Translations under genes and position numbers: made by a program
Shown: positions 1-7,701 of the stretch, piece after piece
Layout of the letters: each line of letters begins with the position of its first letter
How positions within the stretch are numbered: the first letter of the stretch is position 1
Notes under the pieces: model-generated
Seen by the model: the letters and a program-made list of their open reading frames with translations, nothing else
Told to the model about the DNA's origin: nothing
Databases searched by the model: none
From: Acetivibrio alkalicellulosi
Lineage (GTDB): Bacteria; Bacillota; Clostridia; Acetivibrionales; Acetivibrionaceae
Direction: 5' to 3'
Assembly: GCA_008125075.1 (NCBI GenBank)
Contig: VLTH01000003.1
Span: 158,035-222,034 of the forward strand
Length of the DNA stretch: 64,000 nucleotides

Positions 1-459
1 ATCCTTGACCGGTGGGAGTGCATGACCGCAGTAGGGACATAGGAGTTTTAATGGGGAGACGAACTTTTCGCCATTGACGAAGGTCTGACCGCAAACCTTG
101 CATTTAAACTGGCCACGGCCGCCGCTGTTGTCATAGATATATTCATGCGGGGCTCCGCAGAGAGGGCAAATGGTGCCGCTTGGAACATTATGGAGTTTGC
201 CTTTCTGGGGCTTCACGGGCTTTGTTGCCTTTCCATAGCGGAGGCGGTAGTACTCATTCCAGAGCTGCCAGTCCTGTTTAACAAAGGGCTTGATGATGGG
301 GAGCTTGTCAGTAAGAAACTTCTGGTACTTAGGGCTGTGAAGTTCATCGTGTGCCCACTGCCTGAGAGGGATGTATCTTGCAATAAAAAGAATGAGCCAG
401 CAAATTTGTTTGTATTGGTATTGAATAATTGATAATAATTGGACAATAATTGTAATCAT
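1..459 (-). CDS. Transposase, 5' portion (runs off left edge)
   Basis: The complement strand is open from an ATG at 459 to position 1, giving 153 codons with no stop, so only the N-terminal part is in the window. AAGGAAG lies about 10 nt upstream of the ATG. A hydrophobic start is followed by a basic region and two CxxC zinc-ribbon motifs (CPLCG ... CKVCG), then CPYCG. This resembles the N-terminus of DDE-type transposases I recall from clostridial insertion sequences; the catalytic domain would lie outside the window. GC content is clearly higher than in the neighbours, which suggests recent arrival. The inner IS end is not defined, although caatgac (464-470) and gtcattg (532-538) form a short inverted repeat nearby. 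The family assignment is from memory of similar proteins and is moderately sure. Confidence 0.6.
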   Translation of the reverse strand, partial: MITIIVQLLSIIQYQYKQICWLILFIARYIPLRQWAHDELHSPKYQKFLTDKLPIIKPFVKQDWQLWNEYYRLRYGKATKPVKPQKGKLHNVPSGTICPLCGAPHEYIYDNSGGRGQFKCKVCGQTFVNGEKFVSPLKLLCPYCGHALPPVKD

Positions 460-642
460 AAACAATGACTTCCTTTCGTAAGCTTTCGTGATTTTGTTTT
501 GGTAATACAATTATTGACGAAAAATTAGGGGGTCATTGTTTTTTTTGAAAAAAAGATGGTGTATTCCTTGAAAATACAAGGTTTAATAAAAAAAACGGGG
601 TGTAAAACTTTACACTACCCGATATGTTATGGAGGTGAAGAA

Positions 643-1485
643 ATGAAAATTACATTTTCTGAGGCGCAAAAAAACAGGTTAACTGAGTTGGGAATGAAAG
701 AAAATGAGACAAGATTACAGTTTGAAACAGTCAAGGAACGTGAAATGGAATATAAGAAAATTGAAAAGTCAGCAGTTGCCAAAAATCGAGAAAAATTAAT
801 GAGTTTAACAGAAAGTATATATCAACCAAAGCTTTGTAAATTACAGCAGGATTTGATTAATTGTCTATTGGAAGAAAAATTTACTCAGGTCACTACTCCT
901 TCTACTATTACTAGAAAGTTTTTAGAACGTATGTCAATAGAACAGGCACATCCTTTGTACAATCAAGTGTTTTGGCTGGACGATAGAACATGCTTGCGAC
1001 CAATGCTTGCTCCTAATCTTTATGAGATATCTCAAAAAATGATGAATTATTGCAAAATGCCATTAAAAATATTTGAGATAGGATCATGTTTTAGAAAAGA
1101 ATCTGAAGGAAAATCACATTTAAAAGAATTTACAATGCTTAATTTAGTTGAATGGGGAACACCTGTAGAGGATAGAGTAGAGCGGTTAAAAGAATTAGTT
1201 GATAGTGTATTAAAAGCTGCCCATATTAGTGAGTATGGGTTTGAGAATGAGGACTCTTTAGTCTATGGAATTGGACTTGATGTTATTGGAAATGGTGGAT
1301 TGGAATTGGCATCCACATCTATGGGTCCTCACCCTCTAGATTCTGCATGGAGGGTATCAAGTAGTTGGGTTGGTGCTGGATTTGGATTGGAACGATTGCT
1401 TATGTATCGTGAGGGTGAGGAGGGTATTCACCGATATTCAAAAAGTATTTCATTTCTAGATGGTGCCAGACTAAATATAAAATAG
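643..1485 (+). CDS. pylSc: Pyrrolysyl-tRNA synthetase catalytic subunit PylSc
   Basis: A 280-aa class II aminoacyl-tRNA synthetase core that charges tRNA-Pyl with pyrrolysine for UAG decoding. Its length and sequence fit the bacterial split form (Desulfitobacterium PylSc is 288 aa), which lacks the N-terminal tRNA-binding domain. Visible features: the RPMLAPNLY stretch (about 119-127, with the substrate-pocket Tyr), the gatekeeper Asn in FTMLNL (about 167), the pocket Tyr of VYG (about 208), Trp about 242, and motif 3 GFGLERLL (from about 246). The residue two after the Asn is Val, where methanosarcinal enzymes have Cys. The ATG at 643 follows GGAGGTG and is preferred over an upstream in-frame ATG at 556. 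No pylT, pylSn, pylB, pylC or pylD is seen nearby. The gene itself ends in TAG. Confidence 0.9.
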   Translation: MKITFSEAQKNRLTELGMKENETRLQFETVKEREMEYKKIEKSAVAKNREKLMSLTESIYQPKLCKLQQDLINCLLEEKFTQVTTPSTITRKFLERMSIEQAHPLYNQVFWLDDRTCLRPMLAPNLYEISQKMMNYCKMPLKIFEIGSCFRKESEGKSHLKEFTMLNLVEWGTPVEDRVERLKELVDSVLKAAHISEYGFENEDSLVYGIGLDVIGNGGLELASTSMGPHPLDSAWRVSSSWVGAGFGLERLLMYREGEEGIHRYSKSISFLDGARLNIK

Positions 1486-1560
1486 TTAATCTTTGGTTTT
1501 AGAATTGTTACATCTAAAACTTCCTTTCATTTTTAAAAAATAGAAATAGAACAGAAAGAT

Positions 1561-1599
1561 TTTACATAAATTTAACATGAATCTAACAAAGGTTAAACA
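1561..1599 (+). promoter_or_regulatory. Phased hexamer array (Pho-box-like)
   Basis: Four related hexamers sit at exact 11-bp steps: TTTACA 1561, TTAACA 1572, CTAACA 1583 and TAAACA 1594. Tandem repeats of this kind at helical spacing are typical binding sites of OmpR/PhoB-family response regulators (PhoP boxes of Firmicutes look alike). The array lies about 90 bp upstream of the 33-aa ORF at 1690. The regulator is not known. Confidence 0.5.
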
Positions 1600-1689
1600 A
1601 AATATTGATATAGTTATTATATAATTAAATTTAAAACTTTTTTGTGAGCTTTATGTCTATATTATATTTTGGGTTTTAAGGAGATGATT

Positions 1690-1791
1690 ATGATGGATGC
1701 CTTGCATTTATTTATATTCTTTATTATTTTTATATCCCTAGCATATATTTGCTTCTGTTTTTTTAAATGGGTTAACAAGAATACTATATGA
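1690..1791 (+). CDS. Small single-span membrane protein (33 aa)
   Basis: A 33-codon ORF starts with ATG ATG, 6 nt after a clear AAGGAG, and ends with TGA. Residues about 5-25 form one hydrophobic, aromatic-rich helix (LHLFIFFIIFISLAYICF), followed by a basic, polar tail (KWVNKN). The size and plan recall KdpF-type small subunits, but no kdp genes are near, so the role is unknown. An 11-bp-phased hexamer array upstream suggests control by a response regulator. Support comes from the RBS, spacing and composition rather than from recognised homology. Confidence 0.5.
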   Translation: MMDALHLFIFFIIFISLAYICFCFFKWVNKNTI

Positions 1792-1810
1792 TAGAGTAAT
1801 TTTTAATATA

Positions 1811-1868
1811 AGATATACAAACAAAAAATCGTATCTATAAAAAGACGCCAACTTTTGTTTGTATATCT
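1811..1868. repeat. 16-bp perfect inverted repeat with 26-nt loop
   Basis: Arms 1811-1826 and 1853-1868 are perfect reverse complements (first arm AGATATACAAACAAAA). It lies between the converging ends of the 33-aa ORF (+) and splB (-). It may act as a two-way terminator, although no clear U-run follows either arm. Confidence 0.6.
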
Positions 1869-1952
1869 AGAACTACGAAAATGGATTATTGCAGAATTTA
1901 AGATTATATGGTAAGTTGTTTTATGCAATATTATAAGATAAATAAGCAAACT

Positions 1953-2984
1953 TTATGTGAAATATTCGATTACAGAATCAGGAAAGTTACTTTTGATTAT
2001 AGATGTAATGTATTCTTTAATTTCTTTTACAGTTTCTTTTGAATAAATATATTTAAACCGTCCATACATTCCCCATTTAAGATTTCTCTTTGACTCATCC
2101 ATATCCAATTTTGTATTTGGAAATCTTTTTAATATTGAATCTTTAGCTGTTGAAGTAAATCTGTGTTGAATTAATTCAAAGGTAATAGGTTCATTTGACT
2201 TTGATGTATTTATGTTTTCTTTTAATAGGTTAAAAAGGTTTGCATATTCTTCTTTCCAGTTTTCGTAAACCATTATAGGAGCAACAATAAAGCCAATAGG
2301 ATATCCCGAATTTGATATTTTTGATGCTGCTTCTATTCTCTGAATAAAATTTGAGGTATTATGTTCAAAGGTTTCAATAACATATTTTGAATTAATACTT
2401 ATTCTAAACCGGGTATGACCATTGTGTTTAAGATTTAGTAGTGAATCTACATTATCAAATTTAGTTACTACTCGAAGTCTTCCCTTTTCAAGAGAACCAA
2501 AAAACTCTATTGTTTTAGCAAGACTTCCTGTAATATGTTCTATTGCTAGAGGATCACCAGCACTTGCAGCTTCAAAAGTTGTAATGTTATTATTGTTTTT
2601 TGATATGTGACTCTCTATTGTGCTAAATATTTCATCTATATTTACATAGGTTCTCAAATAAGGTTTAAATGACTGTGTTGTGTGAAGATAGCAGTATTCA
2701 CAGTTTCCAGGACAATTTGTAACAAGGGAAAACTGAAAATCAGCAGATGGTTTGCAAACTTCTAGAGACATACTTTTTTTTGTTGTAACAACTAAAGTTT
2801 TTTTTGCGCGAGCATATTTCTGATTCTCAGTTTTACCTGGAATTGAAGCTAGCACTCTTTGCATAGGTGCTTTTATAATTTCTGTTTCTTTATTCTCAAA
2901 ATATTGTAATAATTGTTGTCCCAAAGGATATTTTAACGATGAGGGTTCAAAAAAAACCCTTTCTGGAGTAAATAGAGTATTTAT
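1953..2984 (-). CDS. splB: Spore photoproduct lyase
   Basis: A radical SAM enzyme that repairs the 5-thyminyl-5,6-dihydrothymine lesion in germinating spores. The cluster motif CPGNCEYC (CxxxCxxC, about 91-98) and the flanking KPSADF, YLHTTQ, TKFDNVDSLL, FRISIN and ITFELIQHRFT match the SPL family to the C-terminal IEYFT. The track-style start (TTG 2924) would remove conserved N-terminal sequence; reading on upstream gives an SPL-like N-terminus (FTPERVFFEPSSLKYPLG). That extension contains no ATG, GTG or TTG. GAGGAGG at 2999-2993 is 5 nt from ATT 2987 and 8 nt from ATA 2984. I use ATA 2984, which gives 343 aa (B. subtilis SPL is 342). The residue aligned to catalytic Cys141 of B. subtilis is Ser, and a Cys is present in VCKPSA (about 77). 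Confidence 0.88.
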   Translation of the reverse strand: MNTLFTPERVFFEPSSLKYPLGQQLLQYFENKETEIIKAPMQRVLASIPGKTENQKYARAKKTLVVTTKKSMSLEVCKPSADFQFSLVTNCPGNCEYCYLHTTQSFKPYLRTYVNIDEIFSTIESHISKNNNNITTFEAASAGDPLAIEHITGSLAKTIEFFGSLEKGRLRVVTKFDNVDSLLNLKHNGHTRFRISINSKYVIETFEHNTSNFIQRIEAASKISNSGYPIGFIVAPIMVYENWKEEYANLFNLLKENINTSKSNEPITFELIQHRFTSTAKDSILKRFPNTKLDMDESKRNLKWGMYGRFKYIYSKETVKEIKEYITSIIKSNFPDSVIEYFT

Positions 2985-3132
2985 AATTGATGCCTCCTCA
3001 TAAATTTATATTTATTATTTCAAAAGATTGATAATATTATGTGAGTTTATATTAAGAAATATTGTTAAATATTTAGTAAAAAAAGGGGTATAAATTATAA
3101 AACTCCAGTTTTAATAAAAGAGGTGATTAAGC

Positions 3133-4320
3133 GTGAAAAAAGAAAATAAAAACAGGATTATGTGGTTAAAATTTTTGAAAGATGTATTAGTGTGCTCTTT
3201 AGGAGCTTATGGTGGTCCAGAAGCACATTATAGTGTTTTTACAGACCAAATGGTTGTTAAAAAAGAGTATTTGAAGGAAGAAGAATTAGTTGAACTTATT
3301 GCATTATGTAGTATTCTTCCGGGACCTACAAGTACACAGACAATTATATCTATTGGATATAAAAAAGGAGGTCCTTTGTTAGCATTGTTAACAATGCTGG
3401 TATGGGCATTACCTGTACTTATTGTTATGACAATACTGTCTTTTATATATAATTTTTTAGATAATATGAATATTTCACAAGACGTATTGGCCTACATAGG
3501 GCCTATGGCTGTTGGATTTATTATAGTTGCAGCATTTCGTATCGGCAAAAAGGTGATAATAGATAAAACAACCCTATTATTGTTATTGTTTGGAGGAGTA
3601 ATGACTTTCTTTGTCAGGCAACCATGGATTTTTCCTGTTGTTTTAATCTTTGGAGGAATTGCTAGTATTGTTAGCTCAAAAGAGAAAAATTTGTGGAACA
3701 GTGTAAAATTAAACCCACCTTGGATTTATATTGTTTTATTTAGTATTTTGGCGATAGGAAGTATAGTACTGGCACATTTTTGGGACAATCAAATTGTACA
3801 ATTGTTTGAGAGTTTTTATCGTTACGGATATCTGGTTTTTGGTGGAGGTCAGGTTGTAGTACCCGTAATGCACAGTGATTTAGTAGAAATTAATCAATAT
3901 ATGACAAATCAAGAGTTTTTAACAGGTTATGGTCTTGTCCAGGGGCTACCAGGGCCAATGTTTAGTTTTAGTGCATATGCAGGTGGAATGGCAGCTAATG
4001 GAGGAACTGTACTATTTCAAATTTTAGGTGCCATAGCTGGAGGAGTAGGGATATTCTTACCAGGAATTCTCTTGATATATTTTATCTATCCAATATGGGA
4101 AAATTTAAAGAAAATTAAAGCAATAAAAATATCTTTGAAAGGAATTAACGCAGTTGCAGGAGGTTTAATTGCAGTAGCTGCAATAATACTAATGATAAAG
4201 AGTGGATTTGAAATTAATAACATTTTAGTCACTTTACTAACTGTGGTATTATTACTAACTAAGAAAATTCCAGCACCAGTAATTGTAGCAGTTGTCTTAA
4301 TTGCAGGGTTTTTTATATAG
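3133..4320 (+). CDS. chrA: Chromate transporter family protein (ChrA, two CHR domains)
   Basis: A 395-aa polytopic inner-membrane protein of the CHR superfamily, whose characterised members export chromate. Both halves carry the CHR signature. The N-terminal half has GAYGGPEAHY near residue 24 and the PGPTSTQ motif near 64; the C-terminal half has FGGGQVVVPV near 240 and GLVQGLPGPMFSF near 270. About ten hydrophobic segments are visible. The start is GTG after AGAGGTG. A MarR gene follows in the same direction after about 160 bp, with its own regulatory array between. Substrate specificity cannot be told from sequence; many clostridial members are of unknown substrate. Confidence 0.85.
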   Translation: MKKENKNRIMWLKFLKDVLVCSLGAYGGPEAHYSVFTDQMVVKKEYLKEEELVELIALCSILPGPTSTQTIISIGYKKGGPLLALLTMLVWALPVLIVMTILSFIYNFLDNMNISQDVLAYIGPMAVGFIIVAAFRIGKKVIIDKTTLLLLLFGGVMTFFVRQPWIFPVVLIFGGIASIVSSKEKNLWNSVKLNPPWIYIVLFSILAIGSIVLAHFWDNQIVQLFESFYRYGYLVFGGGQVVVPVMHSDLVEINQYMTNQEFLTGYGLVQGLPGPMFSFSAYAGGMAANGGTVLFQILGAIAGGVGIFLPGILLIYFIYPIWENLKKIKAIKISLKGINAVAGGLIAVAAIILMIKSGFEINNILVTLLTVVLLLTKKIPAPVIVAVVLIAGFFI

Positions 4321-4339
4321 AAAGACACTTGATTTAGAT

Positions 4340-4378
4340 TTAACACAATTCTAACAAGTATCTAATATAATTCTAACT
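4340..4378 (+). promoter_or_regulatory. Phased hexamer array upstream of marR
   Basis: TTAACA 4340, CTAACA 4351, CTAATA 4362 and CTAACT 4373 recur at exact 11-bp steps. This is the same arrangement as at 1561. Such arrays bind OmpR/PhoB-type regulators as tandem dimers. It sits just 3' of the chrA stop and about 105 bp upstream of the marR start. Confidence 0.5.
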
Positions 4379-4483
4379 TTAATGATTTAAAATACTTATA
4401 TGATGGTAGATAAATAATAGAAGATAATAATTTATACCTAAGTACATAAAAATTCTCATTAGTGTTTGAAGGAGGAGAAATAT

Positions 4484-4900
4484 ATGAAAGATCTAGTGAA
4501 GGTGATAATTAAAAATTCAGGAATTATAGAAAAAAATGAAGCATTGTTTTGTGGAGTTAATGAGACACAGTGTCAAGCTATATTTGAAATAGGAAGGGCA
4601 AAAAGAATTTCTTTAAAAGAACTTTCTGAAATACTCCTCTTAGACAAAATGACAATGAGCAGAACAATAGAATATCTAGCTAAAAATGGGATAATAGTAA
4701 GAAGTATGAAACAAGAAGATAGAAGATATGCAACAATTGTTTTAACTAAAAGAGGAGAAGAAATATTCAAAAGGATGGAAAAACGAGTAGAAAACTATTA
4801 TGATAGAGTTATTTCGTCTATTCCTGATAATAAAAAAGATCAGGTTACAGAAAGTTTAGGTATTTTTATGAAAGCTTTAGACAAAAATAAGTGTTGCTAA
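4484..4900 (+). CDS. MarR family transcriptional regulator
   Basis: A 138-aa winged-helix regulator. The core ISLKELSEILLLDKMTMSRTIEYLAKNGIIVRS, then EDRRYATIVLTKRGEEIF, matches the MarR HTH and wing, with helical ends for dimerisation. The protein begins MKDLVKVIIKNSGI at ATG 4484, 6 nt after GGAGGAG; an upstream TTG at 4466 is not preferred. It ends in KNKCC, a Cys pair that could sense metal or oxidant, though this is speculative. Its target is unknown; the chromate transporter just upstream is a candidate. Confidence 0.85.
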   Translation: MKDLVKVIIKNSGIIEKNEALFCGVNETQCQAIFEIGRAKRISLKELSEILLLDKMTMSRTIEYLAKNGIIVRSMKQEDRRYATIVLTKRGEEIFKRMEKRVENYYDRVISSIPDNKKDQVTESLGIFMKALDKNKCC

Positions 4901-5419
4901 TAAATAATATAGACATCTTGTTTACTAATATTAATTTAAAATTCTCTGTTATACACAGTGGATTTTTTTTATAATGAGATTAAAAAACATTTAATTTCTA
5001 TCTCCTTCTTTTTCATTAAAAATGTTAAATAATATCATAGTTAAATGTTGAATTAATTATGTAAGACATGATATTATGTAATAGGTTAATAAAAAAAAGA
5101 GATAAATAAGCAGAGTGAAGGAAAATTAAAACTAGGGGTAGCAAGATGTAAAGGTTAAAAAAATAGTTATAAGATATAGTATTAGATTTAATTTAAGCAA
5201 TGCAAAGGATGTAGTTTTTTCTTGACTGTATTTCCACAAATAATAGTATATTTCATTTTTCACTTTGTTCTACACTGTTATAGTTAATGGGCTTATTTTG
5301 TAATTCTATGAAAGTAATAAAGTCATAGGGAAACAATCATTAAATATATGGTGCTATTTTAAATCAAAAAATGTGAATTGTGTAGATGCTATTAAAAGTG
5401 GAAAGTGGAGTTGAGAAGT
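4901..5419. other. Intergenic region without recognised gene
   Basis: About 520 bp, very AT-rich and closed in all frames. I see no RNA gene, tRNA or strong hairpin. It probably holds the terminator of marR and the promoter of the next gene, but I cannot place either with confidence. Confidence 0.5.
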
Positions 5420-6685
5420 ATGAATACAAAAATTGTAGGTAAATTAATAAGAAAAGTATATGGTTTAGGGCTAAATTATAAACTAAAGGGCAAAAAAATA
5501 TATTCATATGGTTCTAAGCAAGGAGAGAGTGTTCTAAATAATATTTATATTAAAGGAAATGAAAATCCTCTAGTAGTTGTTATAGAAGGTTTTACAGATA
5601 AATCTCAAATTGCTGTAGGTACAATAAAAGATGGAAAAGCATGCATTGTTAATGAAAAAATATCTCTAAAAACAATTGAAAAAGATTCTACTATTAGATC
5701 AAATAATATAGAAGTTTTAGGCCTGTCAAGTGATTTCTATAAATTGAAAAGTTCACTGATTGAAAATACTTTTAGTGAGTTACCAATGAGTCTTAGTTTG
5801 TTAAAAAAAAATGCTATACCAAATATTCCAACAGAAAGCACAAAAAAATTAATAAGTAATTTGAATAAAAGCATTAAAAATAAATTTAATGTAGATGATT
5901 ATAATAAACCTGTTTTTTTAATAGAAAAACATTTAAATTATGCTGCCAACTTTTATCTTTCTCCATTTGATAAAGCCTTAATATGGGTAGCCGATACTTT
6001 GGGAGACTCCCAGTCAATTTCAGTGTGGATGGGGGAGGATTCGAAAATAGAGGAATTGTATCAAACCCAAATGTTTGAATCACTTGGTCTTTTATATAGG
6101 TGTGTCTTAAAACACTGTGGTATTTTAAATATAAAAGATAGTATGTTGGAAAAACTAATTTCATATGGATTAGAAGATAAGTACTATCATGTATTTGAGA
6201 AAATAGTCAATTTTGATGATTATGAAGGTTTAAAGTTTAATTGGACTCTGGCTAATTGGAACAAACGAGGGGAGATGAAAGGATTTACAAACAAATTCAA
6301 CAAAATGGTTGGGAATCCTATTTCATTAAATAAACCTGTTGTTTTTAATTCTTTTGATGACATTAACCAACATAGAGCAGATATACTGGCAGCTTTACAA
6401 AAAAGAATAGTTCAAGTATCTGTTGATATGATAACTTACTATATGGAAATGAAAGAGGTTGAAAACCTTGTAATGGCAGGAGAATTATTTTTAATTAAAC
6501 CTGTTGCCGAAAAATTATCTCAAATGAATAGTAATAAAATAAATATATACATGAGTAATGACAACAGGACAGATATAGGGGGAGTTTTAAATGTTCTAAT
6601 TAATAATTTTAATGCAACTAGACCTGATAATAAAGAAAGTGAACTTTTTAATAATAAAGATGAGAAAATAAACTCCATATTTTAG
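5420..6685 (+). CDS. Shortened NodU/CmcH-like carbamoyltransferase homologue
   Basis: A 421-aa protein. Its middle resembles the Kae1-like ASKHA domain of NodU-type O-carbamoyltransferases: EKHLNYAANFYLSPFDKALI, where the family has HHxxHAAxAFYxSPF; WVADTLGDSQSISVW, where the family has xTxDGxGD; a SLGLLYRCVLKHCG segment; and VENLVMAGELFLIKPVAEKL, where the family has a GGxxLN motif. Several catalytic positions are altered (first His and Gly-Gly missing), and the C-terminal carbamoyl-transfer domain of the 550-600 aa enzymes is absent. It may be a regulatory or scaffolding derivative. ATG 5420 lies 9 nt after GGAG. It stands alone between unrelated genes. Confidence 0.5.
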   Translation: MNTKIVGKLIRKVYGLGLNYKLKGKKIYSYGSKQGESVLNNIYIKGNENPLVVVIEGFTDKSQIAVGTIKDGKACIVNEKISLKTIEKDSTIRSNNIEVLGLSSDFYKLKSSLIENTFSELPMSLSLLKKNAIPNIPTESTKKLISNLNKSIKNKFNVDDYNKPVFLIEKHLNYAANFYLSPFDKALIWVADTLGDSQSISVWMGEDSKIEELYQTQMFESLGLLYRCVLKHCGILNIKDSMLEKLISYGLEDKYYHVFEKIVNFDDYEGLKFNWTLANWNKRGEMKGFTNKFNKMVGNPISLNKPVVFNSFDDINQHRADILAALQKRIVQVSVDMITYYMEMKEVENLVMAGELFLIKPVAEKLSQMNSNKINIYMSNDNRTDIGGVLNVLINNFNATRPDNKESELFNNKDEKINSIF

Positions 6686-6695
6686 AAAATTGAGT

Positions 6696-6753
6696 ATTTA
6701 CAGGCTCTAGACTGGGCAACTTAAATTTTTCTTCACTTTTGTTACATACACCC
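6696..6753 (-). repeat. Repeat family A, single arm
   Basis: An arm of the dispersed palindromic element best seen at 31145-31345. It runs from ATTTACAGGCTCTAGACTGG through a TTTTTCTTCAC core to an ACACCC end. It lies just after the NodU-like gene. Confidence 0.6.
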
Positions 6754-6835
6754 TGTAGAGTATTTTTTATTGAAATTAGGGTTAAAAAAGAGTACAATTA
6801 TAGAAGAAAAATTATTTATTACTTTTATTACATAC

Positions 6836-6945
6836 TCACCAACATAGAATGAAAAGTATAATGGGAATGAATGTCGTTAAGCAAACAATTTGCAGGAACA
6901 TTAAATCAAAAGGTTCTATTCTGAAAAAGTATTTTTATAATAGTA
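6836..6945 (+). repeat. Repeat family B copy
   Basis: It shares CTCACCAACATA, GAAAAGTATAATG, AATGAATGTCG and GGTTCTATTCTGAAAAAGTA, in the same order, with the copy at 9063-9210. It lies in the leader of the response-regulator gene. Confidence 0.6.
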
Positions 6946-7017
6946 TACGATATTTTTAAATGATAAAAAATCTGACATCTTTGTATTCACAATATTAAGT
7001 AACTTTGTGGGGGAAAC

Positions 7018-7701
7018 ATGAATATTCTTATTGTTGATGATGAAAAGCTGCTTGTTAAAGGTCTTAAGGCTAGTCTCTCTAATGAGGGATTTAATGTGTA
7101 CAGTGCTTTTGATGGAAAAGAAGGACTTGAAATAGTAAATAAAGAAAAAATTGACCTAATAGTTTTAGATATAATGCTTCCTGTTGTTAATGGCATTTCT
7201 TTTCTTAAAAAAATAAGGGAAACTATGAACACTCCTGTTATTATGCTAACAGCAAAGGATGATTATGCTGATATGGTACTAGGACTTGAGCTTGGAGCTG
7301 ATGATTATGTTACAAAACCTTTTAATACAAGGGTTCTTATAGCTCGTATAAATTCTCTCTTAAGAAGAGCATCAATGACAACTACCAGTGAAGAAATAAT
7401 AATAGTTGATGATCTTAAAATAAACCTCCCTTGCAGAACAGTTCATAAAGGAGAAAGTGAGATTAATCTTACTGCTAAGGAATTTGGTATACTGGAAATC
7501 TTGGCTAAAAACAAAGGTGTAGTTTTGTCAAGGGAAAAAATATTTGATTTAGTATGGAATGAACTTGAGTGTGATACGAGAACAGTTGATGTACATATAA
7601 GCAAACTAAGGGAAAAGATTGAAGATGACCCGGCAAACCCAATAAAAATTAAGACTAAATGGGGTGTAGGTTATTTTATGAGAAAGGACAGAATCGAATG
7701 A
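7018..7701 (+). CDS. Response regulator, OmpR/PhoB family
   Basis: A 227-aa two-domain regulator. The receiver (1-120) shows acidic DDEK near the start, the phospho-acceptor Asp in LIVLDIMLP (about 51), Thr in MLTAKDD and Lys in YVTKPFN. The C-terminal winged helix (about 130-225) has ELTAKEFGILEIL-like and RTVDVHISKLREKIE motifs. ATG 7018 follows GGGGGAAAC. Its stop overlaps the kinase start (ATGA), so the pair is translationally coupled. The 11-bp-phased hexamers near 9272-9321 in front of the next gene, and at 1561 and 4340, are the kind of site such a regulator binds. That link is inferred. Confidence 0.93.
   Translation: MNILIVDDEKLLVKGLKASLSNEGFNVYSAFDGKEGLEIVNKEKIDLIVLDIMLPVVNGISFLKKIRETMNTPVIMLTAKDDYADMVLGLELGADDYVTKPFNTRVLIARINSLLRRASMTTTSEEIIIVDDLKINLPCRTVHKGESEINLTAKEFGILEILAKNKGVVLSREKIFDLVWNELECDTRTVDVHISKLREKIEDDPANPIKIKTKWGVGYFMRKDRIE

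Noticed and set aside
145-432. A 95-aa plus-strand ORF at the left edge
   Set aside because: It is antisense to the transposase frame, which has zinc-ribbon motifs, an RBS and is open to the window edge.
600-634. Possible tRNA-Pyl in the pylSc leader
   Set aside because: GGTGTAAA/TTTACAC forms a hairpin, but there is no CUA anticodon arm or cloverleaf.
556-642. Earlier start for pylSc at ATG 556
   Set aside because: The extra 29 residues match nothing in PylSc, and GGAGGTG sits just before ATG 643.
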